A stretch of 64,000 bases of DNA from DASQFI01 sp963780895 (GTDB lineage: Bacteria > Acidobacteriota > Vicinamibacteria > Vicinamibacterales > SCN-69-37), in assembly GCA_963780895.1 (NCBI GenBank), contig CAWAEG010000001.1, positions 806,001 to 870,000 on the forward strand, read 5' to 3'. The position numbers were made by a program, and so were the translations under genes. Under the pieces are notes generated by a model. The model did not search any database, was not told the DNA's origin, and was given only the letters and a program-made list of their open reading frames with translations. Below are positions 34,681 to 44,249 of this stretch, piece by piece (positions within the stretch are counted from its first letter, which is position 1; each line of letters starts with the position of its first letter).

Positions 34681-35877
34681 TCACGCCGCCGCTGTCGCCG
34701 GCTTGCCGAGCACTTCGCCGAAGACCTGGACGGCCTTCTGCATCTCGGCCATCGTGCCGAACGAAATCCGGCAGTGCGACTTCTCGAACGGCGGGAAGTC
34801 GCGCGCGACCCGAACGCCCTTGGCGAGGCAGGCTTCGCGGAATTCCTTCACCGGCCGGCCGATGTTGACGAACATGAAGTTGGCCTGCGAGTCGGCCGGC
34901 TTCATCCCGCGGTCGGCGAACCACTTCATCGTGAAGTCGCGCACTTCCTTGTTCCGCGCGCGCTCGGTCGTAATGAAGTTCGGGTCCTGATTGATGGCCG
35001 CGATCCCGGCGTTGAGCGCCAGGACGTTGAGATAGCCCGAGCCGGACGCGCCGTCCCACGCCGACATCTTGGCGATGGTCTCGGCGTGCCCGACGGCGTA
35101 GCCCATTCGAAGGCCGGCCATGCCGTACGCCTTCGAGAACGTCCGCGCGACGACGATCTGCGGGTCTTCGACGGCGATCGGGATGTAGGTCTCGTGGTCG
35201 GGATCCGTCACGTAGTCGAAGTACGCCTCGTCGACGAGGATGGTCGTCTCCGGCGAGTTGCGGGTGACGCGCGCGAAGAAGTCGCGCGACGCGCGCGCGC
35301 CGGTGTAGGTCGCGGTCGGGTTGCTCGGGTTGCAGAAGAACACGAGGCCCGCGCCCCGCGCTGCCGTGAGCATCCGGTCGAGATCCATCTTGAAGTCGGC
35401 GTCGAGCGGCACCGCGCGCACCGGGTTGCCCATCTGGTCCGCGTAGCCGGCGCACTCCTCGTAGGTCGGAATCGTGCCGACGAGCGCCTTGGTCCGCGCC
35501 GTGAACACGTGGGTGGCCGTCCGGAGGATCTGCGTCGAGCCGCACCCGAGCAGGATGTTCTGCGGCTGCACGTTGTGCTTCTTCGCCAGTGCCTCGGTGA
35601 GCGCGCCGACCGCGCCCGAGTAGCGTCCCGGCGCCGCGCCGTTGGGTCCGAACGCCTTCTGCACGGCGTCCATGACCGTCTTGCCCGGCCCGAGCGGGTT
35701 CTCGTTGCTCGAGAGGACGATGAGGTTCGCCGGAGGCGCGGCCGTCTGCGCGTGCAACCCGGGCTCGAGCACGGACCAGAGGCTGTCCTCCCGTCCACGC
35801 GCGCCAATCCAGGAGCTCGTCAGCGCGCCGGCCGCGCCTATTCCGACCGTTCGAACGAAATTACGTCGAGTCAGCAT
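34681..35877 (-). CDS. HisC-like aminotransferase with a Tat-type signal
   Basis: A 398-residue fold-type I PLP aminotransferase of the histidinol-phosphate family. SSNENPLGPG, LGCGSTQIL, NPSNPTATYTG, DEAYFDYV and FSKAYGMAGLRMGYAVG (with the PLP-Lys) are all present, and RISFGTMAEMQ is near the end. Unusually the N-terminus is a twin-arginine signal, TRRNFVRTVGIGAAGALTSSW, so the folded holoenzyme should be exported. The substrate may be an amino acid or modified peptide outside the cytoplasm rather than histidinol phosphate. It lies 14 bases after the paralogue upstream. Confidence 0.9.
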   Translation of the reverse strand: MLTRRNFVRTVGIGAAGALTSSWIGARGREDSLWSVLEPGLHAQTAAPPANLIVLSSNENPLGPGKTVMDAVQKAFGPNGAAPGRYSGAVGALTEALAKKHNVQPQNILLGCGSTQILRTATHVFTARTKALVGTIPTYEECAGYADQMGNPVRAVPLDADFKMDLDRMLTAARGAGLVFFCNPSNPTATYTGARASRDFFARVTRNSPETTILVDEAYFDYVTDPDHETYIPIAVEDPQIVVARTFSKAYGMAGLRMGYAVGHAETIAKMSAWDGASGSGYLNVLALNAGIAAINQDPNFITTERARNKEVRDFTMKWFADRGMKPADSQANFMFVNIGRPVKEFREACLAKGVRVARDFPPFEKSHCRISFGTMAEMQKAVQVFGEVLGKPATAAA

Positions 35878-35891
35878 GGGGCCTCCTGGGA

Positions 35892-37178
35892 CTACCGTCC
35901 GCCGCCGCCGGCGGGCGGCGCGGGCCGAAGGACTTCACGAAATACGGTGGTCGCACGCTGCATCTCGGCCATCGTCCCGATCGAGACGCGCACGTGGCTG
36001 TGTTCGAACGGCGGGAAGTCGCGTCCCACCGAGACCCACTGGTTCGCGCAGGCGTCGCGGAACTCGCGCGCCGGCCGGCCGATGTCGACGAAGATGAAGT
36101 TGCCTTCGGAGGCCGTGGCCTTGCAGCCCAGTTCCTCGAACGCCTTCACCGTGAACGCCCGCACCTGCGTATTGCGCGCGCGCTCCTGCTCGATGTGTTT
36201 GGGATCGTTCAGCGCGGCGATCGTGGCCGCGATGCCGAACACGCTGATGTTGTAGGGCATCTTGAGCCGTGCGAGCGGCTTGATCGTGTCCGCCTCGCCG
36301 ATCGCGTAGCCGATCCGCATGCCGGCCATGCCGTACGCCTTCGAGAACGTCCGCGCCACGAACACGTTCGGCGTCGAGAGCGCGAGCGGAATCGCCGTCT
36401 GGTAGTTCGGATCGGTGACGTAATCGTGATACGCCTCGTCGATCAGGATCACGGTGTCCGGCGAGATGCGGCGCACGCGCTCGACGAAGTTCTGAACCGC
36501 CTTCGCCGAGTGCACGGTCGCGGTCGGGTTGTTCGGGTTGTTCAGGAACACCATCCCGGCACCGCGGACGACCGTGAGCATTTCCTCGAGGTTGATGCGG
36601 AACTGCGAATCGACCTTGACCTCGTGCACGGGATGGCCGAGCCGGCGGCAGAGACCGGTACAGTTCTCGAACGTCGGCGCGCCGGTCACGAGCGGCCGGA
36701 ATGGCGACGTAAAGGCGCGTATCGAGGTCTTGAGGATTTCCTGCGAGCCAGCGCCGACCACGACGTTCTCGGGCTTGGCTTTGTTCACCGTCGCGATCGT
36801 CTCGACCAGCTTGGTTTCGTTCGGCGTGCTGTTGAACGGATAGCGGCCGGCTTCGGGGAACTCGCCGAGGATCGCGTCGAGCACCGTCTTGCCGGGGCCC
36901 AGCGGATTCTCGTTGCTGCTGATGCGGATTTCGTCGATGCCCGGAGGGGGTGCCGGCCGTTCGCCCCGGCCCGCGCCCTGCGCGCCGCCGCGGCCACCCT
37001 GACCGCCGCCGCCGCGTCCGGCGCCGCCCTGGCGGCCGCCCTGTGCTTGGCCCTGTGCCTGGCCCTGTTGTCCCTGCGCCCCGTAGGCCTCGAGACCGCG
37101 TGCCGACAGAAGCGCACTCATCGCCGAGCGTTCGTCGGCGCCGACGATCCTAAAGAACCCGCGGCGTGATACCGGCAT
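35892..37178 (-). CDS. HisC-like aminotransferase paralogue with a Gln/Gly-rich linker
   Basis: A 428-residue paralogue of the next gene with the same catalytic set: SSNENPLGPGKTVLD, NNPNNPTATVHS, DEAYHDYVTDP and FSKAYGMAGMRIGYAIG with the PLP-Lys. The N-terminus SRRGFFRIVG looks like a Tat signal but the following stretch is poorly hydrophobic. Residues about 34-72 are a run of Gln, Gly, Ala and Arg that the paralogue lacks. The pair is a tandem duplication and should be cotranscribed. No other histidine genes are near. Confidence 0.88.
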   Translation of the reverse strand: MPVSRRGFFRIVGADERSAMSALLSARGLEAYGAQGQQGQAQGQAQGGRQGGAGRGGGGQGGRGGAQGAGRGERPAPPPGIDEIRISSNENPLGPGKTVLDAILGEFPEAGRYPFNSTPNETKLVETIATVNKAKPENVVVGAGSQEILKTSIRAFTSPFRPLVTGAPTFENCTGLCRRLGHPVHEVKVDSQFRINLEEMLTVVRGAGMVFLNNPNNPTATVHSAKAVQNFVERVRRISPDTVILIDEAYHDYVTDPNYQTAIPLALSTPNVFVARTFSKAYGMAGMRIGYAIGEADTIKPLARLKMPYNISVFGIAATIAALNDPKHIEQERARNTQVRAFTVKAFEELGCKATASEGNFIFVDIGRPAREFRDACANQWVSVGRDFPPFEHSHVRVSIGTMAEMQRATTVFREVLRPAPPAGGGGR

Positions 37179-37252
37179 GGCAGTCCTCCTCCGCGTGCAA
37201 CCTGCTCAAAAGATGGCTAACCGCCGGATTTTACGCCCGTTCGGGCCGCCAA

Positions 37253-37343
37253 GCAATGAGGCAATGGGCAATAGGCGGCAATGGCGCAGCATGAGCATCG
37301 AGCATCAATGCCGCATTGGCCATTTCCTCATTGCCCCATTACC
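37253..37343. repeat. CAATGAGGCAATGGGCAAT inverted repeat
   Basis: GCAATGAGGCAATGGGCAAT (37253-37272) and further GCAATGG units face the reversed set CCTCATTGCCCCATTACC (37326-37343). The arms are about 30 bases with a spacer of about 27. It fills the gap between the aminotransferase start and the frameshifted propeller. Related units flank another element at 58609-58732. Confidence 0.75.
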
Positions 37344-37349
37344 AGCGAT

Positions 37350-38505
37350 TCACTTCTTCACGTATTTCTTCAGGGCTCTCGGGCCCACTTCGGCTCCGTA
37401 CACATTTCCCGCTGCATCCACCGCAACGCCCTCGGCCGCGAGGGTGCCGCTCGTGGCTGTCGAGGGGTCGGGGATAAAGGCCTGAATCTTCCCGTCCTTG
37501 CCGTCACGGACGCTGCCGATGCGGATGCCCCGCTTCCAGTCCTTTCGCGGCGGAGAGACCGATCCCGATTCCGAATCGGCCGCGTAGAGCATGTCGTTGG
37601 GATCGATCCAGAGTCCGCTGATGCGGCTGTACTGTTCCCAGCCGACCTCCAGCAGCTTGCCCTCCTGGTCGAAAATCTGAATCCGGTTGTTCCCCCGGTC
37701 GGCGACGAAGAGCCGGCCTTTTGAATCCCACGCGAGGGCATGGGGCTGGTCGAACTCGCCCGGGCCCGTGCCGCGCTTGCCCCACTCCTTGATGAACTTG
37801 CCGGTGCGATCGAACTTGCTGATGCGGGCAGTGCGATCCCGCGCCGGACGAATGCCCTTCGGCGACGAAGATCTCGCCGGCGGCGTTCGTGATGACGTCA
37901 TTCGGCTGGTAGAACGATGACGCGTCTGCCGGCTCGCCCGGGCGATTGCCGCCGGCCTTGCCCAGCGTGAGCAGCACCTTGCCCTCGGGACTGAACTTGA
38001 TGACCTGGTGACCGACGATGGTGGCCGGCGGGGGAGGCAGCGGAGCATCCGCCGGCGCGCCGCGTCCGCGCCGCGGCAGGTTGTCCTGCCCATCGGTGAC
38101 CCACACGTTGCCGTCGCGATCGACGTGGATGCCGTGCGGGAAGACAAACATGCCGGCGCCGAAGCTGCGGACCAGCTTGCCGGACGGATCGAACTTCAGC
38201 ACGACGTCGAGGGGCGACATCTTGCCGTCCACCCAGCAGTTGTTGGCGCCGCACCGTTCCGCGACCCAGATGGACTTGCCGTCGCGGTCGATGTCCACGG
38301 CGCTCGTCGATCCCCACGTGCGCCCCTCGGGCATCTTCGCCCAGCCCTCGATCGTCTCGTACGGGTTCGGGGCGTCGTTCGACGGCGCCACGGTGGACTG
38401 CGCGGGCGGAGCCGCCGGCGTTTGTGCGAGCGGCTGCCACGTCCAGACGGACAGTCCGAACAGGACCCCAAAAACAGCGAGCGTGTTTCGACTCGAAGGC
38501 GACAT
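37350..38505 (-). pseudogene. exported NHL-type beta-propeller, frameshifted
   Basis: From ATG 38505 the gene encodes a signal peptide (SSRNTLAVFGVLFGLSVW) and NHL blades (SAVDIDRDGKSIWVAERCG, GIHVDRDGNVWVTDG, DVITNAAGEIFVAEGH). At about 37830 the frame is lost and continues one base over as RISKFDRTGKFIKEWGKRG, then ALAWDSKGRLFVADRGNNRI and GVAVDAAGNVYGAEVGP to the stop at 37350. One C too many in a CCC run explains it; the span is one base over a multiple of three. With the frame restored it would be about 384 residues, related to the propellers at 23-26 kb. Confidence 0.86.
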
Positions 38506-38555
38506 GGCAAGCTCCCTCTCGATGGCCGGTGTGTTCGAGATTCTATCTCCCTGCC

Positions 38556-38640
38556 CGCCTTCGCTAAAGCTACGGCGGGGCAAGCCCGGCTTCGCCGCCG
38601 ACGGCGGGCTGAAGCCCGCCTCGCAAACTCCGGCGGCGCC
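38556..38640. repeat. TTCGCTAAAGCTACGGCGGG element
   Basis: CCTTCGCTAAAGCTACGGCG at 38558-38577, then GGGGCAAGCCCGGCTTCGCC and a GGCGGGCTGAAGCCCGCC palindrome. It belongs to the dispersed family also seen at 34477, 51464, 54189 and 56764, and inside a gene at 45131. It separates two minus-strand genes. Confidence 0.8.
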
Positions 38641-38648
38641 GCCCGTGA

Positions 38649-41096
38649 TCACTCGGTGCGCAGCAGGGCCGCGGGCGTCGCGTGGCCCGCCCGGCGTCCC
38701 GGCAGCAGGCTGGCCAGCACCGTGACGAGCACGATGAGGCCGCCGACCGCGAGATAGACGGCGGGCTCGCGCGGCGTCACGTCGAACAGGAATCGCTGCA
38801 GGACGGTCGCCGCCCCGTACGCGCCGGCCAGGCCCAGCGCCGTTCCAGCCGCGGCGGGCACGAGCCCGTGCTGCATCACGAGCCGCGTCAGATGCCCGCG
38901 AGACGCGCCGAGCGCCGTCCGGATCGCGAGTTCCCGCCGCCGCTCGACGACCGTCCGCCCGACGACGGCGGCGATCCCGACGACCGTGAGCAGCAGCGCG
39001 ACGGCGGCAAACGCCGTTGTCGCCGTCACCGTAAAGCGGCGGTCGGCGACCGATTCGCTCACGATGCGATCGATCGTCGTGATGTTCATCGCCGGGATCG
39101 CCGGATCGATCTCGGCCATCGCGCGGCGCACGGCCGGTCCGAGGTCACCCGCCTCGGCTGCGGTTCGCGCCACGATGCAGATGAGCTCGATCGGGCGCTG
39201 CGCCGTCGGGTAATACACGGCCGGCGCCGCTTCACGATCCCTGCCGACGTAGCGGACGTCCCCGACCACGCCGACGATCGTCGTCGGCTCATCCGAATCC
39301 ATGAGACGCCCGATGGGATCGGCCGTGCCGAAGACCCTTTTCGCGAACGACTCCGACACGAGCATCACTTTCGGGCTCGCCGCCGTGTCTGCATCTGAGA
39401 TCAGGCGCCCACGCCTCAGCGGAATCTTCATGACGGAGAAGTACGCCGCATCCACGTAGCGGCCGTTCGCCACGTGCCGGCCTTTCTCGTCCGGCAGGTC
39501 CAGGCTCATCGTGAAGTCGACGCCGCGAAAAGGCACGGCCGAGGTCATGCCGGCCTCGAGCACCCCGGGCACGCCGCGGACCCGATTGATCAGTTCGGTT
39601 TGAAATGCGGCGAGCGCGCCCGGCTGTCGATAGCGCACGTCGAGCAGCCGCATCTCGACCGTCAGAACCCGTTGGCCGTCGAAGCCGAGGTCGACGTTCT
39701 GCAAGCGCCAGAAGCTCGTGAGGAGCAGGCCGGCGGACACGAGCAGCGCGGCCGCCACGCCAGATTCGATCGCGAGCAAAGCGGATCGCCAGCGCGCGCT
39801 CGTGCGATCCGATGACGACACTCCGGCGCCGCGGCCGAGTGTCGCCGAGACGTCGGTCCGGCCGGCGCGCCACGCCGGCGCCATGACGGAGAGAAAAACC
39901 GTCACGCCCGTGACGGCGACGGCGAACACGACGACCGGCAGGCTGAGCCCGATCTCGTCTGCGCGTGGAACGATCGGCGGCACGATCGCGCGGAGCGCCG
40001 GATGCAGAGCGACGGAAAGCAGCATCCCGGCGGCCGATCCGAGCACGACGAGCAGCGATCCTTCCGTGAGCGCATGTCTCACGAGCTGCGATCGGTTCGC
40101 GCCGAGCGCCGCGCGCACCGAAAGCTCGCGGCGTCTGGCGACCTGGCGGATGAACAACGCCGTGGCGACCGTCGCGCACGTGATGAGGAGGAGCAGCGAG
40201 GAGACGCCACCAAGCAAGAGCAGCGCCGGCCGGGTTTCGCCGGTGACCCACTCGGCGGCGCGTTCGAGACGCGTCATCGAACGCTGCTCGATCGGTCGTG
40301 AGGCCTCGTCGGGCGAAACGCCCACCGAGACCATCCGGCTCTGCGCCTGCTCGAAGGTGACGCCGGGCCGCAGTCTGCCGACGGCGCCGTTGTGCGTGAT
40401 GGCACGTCCCTTCGCCGGATCAGTTCGAATCTCCGACCACGGCTGCAGGACCCACAGCTCCGTTTCGCGTGGGTAGGTGAACCGGAACGTCGCGGGAAGG
40501 ACGCCGACGATGGTGAGCGGTCTCGGACCTCGCTGCGCTCGGCCCGTGATGAACGTCACCGATCGGCCGACGACGCCCGAGTCGCCGCCGAACGCGCGTT
40601 GCCAGAGTCCGTAGCTCAACACCGCAAGATCTCTCGCGCCGGCGTGTTCATCGTCAGCCGTGAACACGCGGCCGGCCGCCGCCCCTGCGCCGAAGACGGT
40701 GAAGAAATTCGATGTGACGAGCCCCGCGCGCAACCGTTCGGCGCCCGCCGGGGTGATGAGATCGATTTGAGCCTCGAGGTTCCCCGTCCAGAGCTTGAAC
40801 GCCGCGACGTCTTCGAAGATGTCCTTCGATTCGTCGTGCCACGCCGTGATCCTCGCGGTGGTGGCGCCGCGACGCCAGTTCAGCGCCTCCCTCGACGCCG
40901 ACGCGTTCCAGATCATGCCGACCCGGTCCGGATCGCGATACGGGAGCGGCTGCAGCAGGACCGCGTGCAGGATGCTGAAGACGGCGCCGTTGGCGCCCAC
41001 GCCGATGGCGAGCGTGAGAATGATACTCGCGAGAAACAGCGGCGTTCGGCGAAGCCCCCGCCAGGCGAGCCGGAGGTCGCGGGCAAGGCTGCGCAT
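38649..41096 (-). CDS. ADOP-type ABC transporter permease
   Basis: An 815-residue duplicated permease. N-terminal segment LRLAWRGLRRTPLFLASIIL leads into the first membrane helix and the QPLPYRDPDRV motif that starts the first MacB-type periplasmic domain. The first FtsX domain has RQVARRRELSVRAALGA. The second half repeats the plan, ending with TVVERRRELAIRTALGASRG and LLPGRRAGHATPAALLRTE. The ATPase subunit is not encoded in this window. It is an inner-membrane protein; the family is linked to lipoprotein, peptide or drug export but substrates are not known. Confidence 0.92.
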   Translation of the reverse strand: MRSLARDLRLAWRGLRRTPLFLASIILTLAIGVGANGAVFSILHAVLLQPLPYRDPDRVGMIWNASASREALNWRRGATTARITAWHDESKDIFEDVAAFKLWTGNLEAQIDLITPAGAERLRAGLVTSNFFTVFGAGAAAGRVFTADDEHAGARDLAVLSYGLWQRAFGGDSGVVGRSVTFITGRAQRGPRPLTIVGVLPATFRFTYPRETELWVLQPWSEIRTDPAKGRAITHNGAVGRLRPGVTFEQAQSRMVSVGVSPDEASRPIEQRSMTRLERAAEWVTGETRPALLLLGGVSSLLLLITCATVATALFIRQVARRRELSVRAALGANRSQLVRHALTEGSLLVVLGSAAGMLLSVALHPALRAIVPPIVPRADEIGLSLPVVVFAVAVTGVTVFLSVMAPAWRAGRTDVSATLGRGAGVSSSDRTSARWRSALLAIESGVAAALLVSAGLLLTSFWRLQNVDLGFDGQRVLTVEMRLLDVRYRQPGALAAFQTELINRVRGVPGVLEAGMTSAVPFRGVDFTMSLDLPDEKGRHVANGRYVDAAYFSVMKIPLRRGRLISDADTAASPKVMLVSESFAKRVFGTADPIGRLMDSDEPTTIVGVVGDVRYVGRDREAAPAVYYPTAQRPIELICIVARTAAEAGDLGPAVRRAMAEIDPAIPAMNITTIDRIVSESVADRRFTVTATTAFAAVALLLTVVGIAAVVGRTVVERRRELAIRTALGASRGHLTRLVMQHGLVPAAAGTALGLAGAYGAATVLQRFLFDVTPREPAVYLAVGGLIVLVTVLASLLPGRRAGHATPAALLRTE

Positions 41097-41257
41097 AAGA
41101 AACTGCCGGGAGTCTGAGAATACACCTGTGCGCCGCTGTAGGACAGAATCGCGCCAGGGACATCAGCCTCGTGGACATCGATGGCTCCCCGGACGCGGCA
41201 GGTCCAGGCCGGCGCGTGTCGATGTCGTGTGGCGACAAGATGAGAGGCGGTGGCGCG

Positions 41258-43024
41258 ATGGATTCTTCACGTAACCTGGGCGCCAGTTCGTTATCTCTCG
41301 CGGCGCTGTATCCGATGGTGGTCGCGGCGGCGATCAGCACGCCGGGCAATGTGTCGTTCCCGACACCGCAGTCGTTGACGGTGGAGTACCTCGGCAAGAC
41401 CCACGACAAGGTGAGCCCGAGCGTCGATCCAGCCGTGGCCTTGAAGCCTGACGGCACCATGGATGGCGTGTTCCGCGTCACGCTGCCTTCGGTTCAGACG
41501 ATCACGGCGGTGGAACTGCAAGGCAATGGAGCCTGGAACGTCAATGGTGGCTGGGTCCCGGGCGTCAGTGCGACACCCGGAAGCGCCTTGCTGAACGCGG
41601 CGAACGGCACCGTCAATGCGACGGGATCGACGTTCACGATCTACGCGGCCGACGGCGGCACCGATCGGTTCTTGCCCGATGCGGTCATGACCATCACCGT
41701 CGTGACGGCCGCCGGAACTGTCACGGGGTCCATGATCATCGCCAACACTCCGCAGAGCGCGACGCTCACGCTCAACCCGACGCCGCGATTGCAGACCTTC
41801 CAGGGCTGGGAGGGCGCGATCCTCGCAACGGTGGAGGACTATGACGGCATGACGCCGGCGCAGTGGGCAGGCATCTTCGAACTGGCCGTGGCGGAAGGCT
41901 ACACGCGGATGCGCCTGGAGATCAGGTCAGGCATCGAAGGGTCGGGCAAGGGGTACGATGTCGACAACGACAACCGGAATCCGAACGTGATCAATCCGGC
42001 CGGGTTCAACTGGTCGATCTTCGATCGCGGACTCGACATCGCGGCACTGTTCCGGCAGAAGATTCTCGGCAGCGGGCAACAGCCATTCATCAGCTTGCTG
42101 TATGTGGACTTCGGCGGCGTGCCAACGGCGCACTCGAACAACCCGCAGGAGTATGCGGAGTTCTTGCTGGCGGTCTTCCAGCACATGCAGACCCGAAACG
42201 GCTTCGTGCCGGAAGGCGTCGAGGCGAGTCTCGAGCCGGACACCACGAACCACCTGACGCCGGCCGCGCTGGGACGAGCCATTGTCGCGGCCAACGCTCG
42301 GTTGCACGCGGCAGGATTTTCGCCTGAGTTCATCGCGCCCTCCGTGGCAAACATGAGGTCAGGTGCGTCCTTCATTGACGGCATGCTGGCCGTGCCCGGG
42401 GCCGCGGCGGCCATCGCGGAGTTCTCCTATCACCGTTACGGGGGTGGCGATCCAGAACTCAATGGGATCGTCCAGCGGGCGATCCACCACGGCAAACGGA
42501 CGTCGATGCTGGAGTACCGGGGCGACTTCAAGACCGCGAACTCGGGCGCGGGGTATCGCACGCTGGCGCACGACCTCACACGCGGGCGCAACAGTGCCTG
42601 GCAGCAAGGCGTCTTCGCCGACAACCACGGCTGCATCAGCCAGATTATCCGGCTGGTGAACGGTGTGCCGGAACTCTGTCCGAATACCCGACTGACCCGG
42701 CAGTACACGAAATACATCGGCCCCGGCGATGAGCGGATCGGCGTGACCTCGGCCTCGGCGGTGTTCTCAGAATCGGTGGCGTTCGTGAAGCCCGGCGGCC
42801 GGTACGTGGTCGTCGTGAAGGCAGATGGCGGATCGGGGAACGTTTCCGTCGGCGGACTTCCCGCCGGGACGTACACGCTGTCATACGCAACGCACTCGAC
42901 CTGGAATATCTCGCTGCCGGACGTGACCATTGCCGCCGGGCAGAACTTGAATACCTCCATTCCGGGTGAAGGGGCGCTGACGATCGTCGGCAAATCCGGG
43001 GCGAAATTATCCGAACGCCATTGA
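41258..43024 (+). CDS. GH30-like glycoside hydrolase candidate
   Basis: About 588 residues. N-terminal beta domains (Ig-like, residues 25-165) precede a TIM-barrel part that starts LQTFQGWEGAI, the usual opening of GH30/clan A enzymes. GVEASLEPDTTN would carry the acid/base Glu, FSYHRYGGG the beta-6 His/Tyr, and SMLEYRGDF the nucleophile Glu. The C-terminal 90 residues form another beta domain (FVKPGGRYVVVVKADG), as in GH30. The start is uncertain: 41171 (GTG), 41222, 41240 and 41258 (ATG) are in frame; 41258 puts a weak signal-like segment (LGASSLSLAALYPMVVAAA) at the N-terminus. It converges with the glycan operon and may trim its product. Confidence 0.72.
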   Translation: MDSSRNLGASSLSLAALYPMVVAAAISTPGNVSFPTPQSLTVEYLGKTHDKVSPSVDPAVALKPDGTMDGVFRVTLPSVQTITAVELQGNGAWNVNGGWVPGVSATPGSALLNAANGTVNATGSTFTIYAADGGTDRFLPDAVMTITVVTAAGTVTGSMIIANTPQSATLTLNPTPRLQTFQGWEGAILATVEDYDGMTPAQWAGIFELAVAEGYTRMRLEIRSGIEGSGKGYDVDNDNRNPNVINPAGFNWSIFDRGLDIAALFRQKILGSGQQPFISLLYVDFGGVPTAHSNNPQEYAEFLLAVFQHMQTRNGFVPEGVEASLEPDTTNHLTPAALGRAIVAANARLHAAGFSPEFIAPSVANMRSGASFIDGMLAVPGAAAAIAEFSYHRYGGGDPELNGIVQRAIHHGKRTSMLEYRGDFKTANSGAGYRTLAHDLTRGRNSAWQQGVFADNHGCISQIIRLVNGVPELCPNTRLTRQYTKYIGPGDERIGVTSASAVFSESVAFVKPGGRYVVVVKADGGSGNVSVGGLPAGTYTLSYATHSTWNISLPDVTIAAGQNLNTSIPGEGALTIVGKSGAKLSERH

Positions 43025-43032
43025 GATGGCAG

Positions 43033-43060
43033 GGATTCCTGCCCGCGCTCGCGGGAATCC
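43033..43060. terminator. hairpin between convergent genes
   Basis: GGATTCCTGCCCGC pairs with GCGGGAATCC around a GCTC loop, with a two-base bulge. It sits nine bases after the glycosidase stop and 56 before the end of the opposing methyltransferase gene. The GGATTCCCGCGAGCGGGAATCC form resembles a widespread bacterial intergenic repeat and can act as a bidirectional terminator. Confidence 0.55.
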
Positions 43061-43115
43061 GGTCCGAGAGGGCTCGGTCGACTGGGAAACGGCCTCGACA
43101 GGGACTCTCGACGCC

Positions 43116-44249
43116 CTATTTTCGGCAGACGAAAACTTCGTTGTTCTCGGTGTCCTGGATGTTCTTGAATCCGGCCACCCGGAGCATGGCCTTCAAGCAG
43201 CTTCTGGTGGCCATCCACCAGTTGCTAGCATCGGCATTGAACGACTTCTCGATGAAGTAGAGCTTCGGATACTCCGGACGATCGAACACCGCCGTCTCCG
43301 ATATGGGATAGTCTTCTTCGGGCTCGAAGTCGCCAAGACATCCGCGCACGACCGACTGGAAGTAGAACGTGCCGCTACACGCCTTCTCGATCTTCTCCAG
43401 AGCGTAGAGCGGATGCTTCAAGTGATAAAGCACGCCGAGGAACACCACGACATCGAAGGTTCCGAGCGAGTCGACGTCATACACATCCCATTCCAGCAGC
43501 TCGATCGGAAGCTCGAACCAGTGCGACGTGAACCGCGTTTGCGCCAGGATGAACGGGATGATGTCAATCCCAATCACACGCGCAGCGCCGCGGCGCTTCA
43601 GTTCCAGCGAGAAGAATCCGGCATTCACGCCGATATCCAGGACCGTCTTCCCGGTCAGATCCCTGGGCACAAACGGATCGATCGCACTCCATCGGTTTGC
43701 GGGATGTTCGGGCAATTCCGGCCGGGTGCCGATTGTTCGGGTCAGCGGGACGTTATGAAACCACGGACCAAGTTTCGTCAAGACGACACGCAATTCCTCG
43801 TGAGCCGGTCCTGGCTTCCCCGCTGCGTCCTCCTGGCGAACGCGATCACGCAGGCCGCGAACCCGTTCGCCATAGACCTTCAAGCGATCGCGCTGGGGAA
43901 ACTCCGCCCATTCCATTTCGCCGCTGCCTTCGGCCGGCCATCCCGTGTCATTCCAAATGCGGCTGGCGATTTGAAAAATGCGCTCGGCCTCCGAAAACTC
44001 CCCGATCTCGCGATACAGCGCCGCCCGGTTGCTCAAGCTCTGAGCAACAGCAGGATGCTTCGGGCCATACAGCGATTCCAATATCCGCAACGACTCCTTG
44101 TAGGCCAGATCCGCCTCAACGAAAGCACCCGCACGCTGGCGTGAAACGCCAAGGTTGTTCTGAACAATCGCATCTTGCAATTCCACAACGACCTCACCAC
44201 CAGGACTGAATCCTCGAAGGCGGCCGGCGCACGATTTCGCGGTGATCAT
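43116..44249 (-). CDS. TPR-methyltransferase fusion protein (CmoB/DUF1698-like)
   Basis: A 377-residue protein. Residues about 18-90 form a kinesin-light-chain-type TPR pair (NNLGVSRQRAGAFVEADLAY, YGPKHPAVAQSLSNRAALYREIGEFSEAERIF). The rest is a class I SAM methyltransferase like CmoB/DUF1698 proteins of glycan clusters: KTVLDIGVNAGFFSLELKRRG (motif I), GIDIIPFILAQTRF and VVFLGVLYHLKHP. Start ATG 44249 overlaps the upstream stop (ATGA). It is the last gene of the operon. In such clusters these enzymes methylate sugars; that is inference here. Confidence 0.85.
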   Translation of the reverse strand: MITAKSCAGRLRGFSPGGEVVVELQDAIVQNNLGVSRQRAGAFVEADLAYKESLRILESLYGPKHPAVAQSLSNRAALYREIGEFSEAERIFQIASRIWNDTGWPAEGSGEMEWAEFPQRDRLKVYGERVRGLRDRVRQEDAAGKPGPAHEELRVVLTKLGPWFHNVPLTRTIGTRPELPEHPANRWSAIDPFVPRDLTGKTVLDIGVNAGFFSLELKRRGAARVIGIDIIPFILAQTRFTSHWFELPIELLEWDVYDVDSLGTFDVVVFLGVLYHLKHPLYALEKIEKACSGTFYFQSVVRGCLGDFEPEEDYPISETAVFDRPEYPKLYFIEKSFNADASNWWMATRSCLKAMLRVAGFKNIQDTENNEVFVCRK

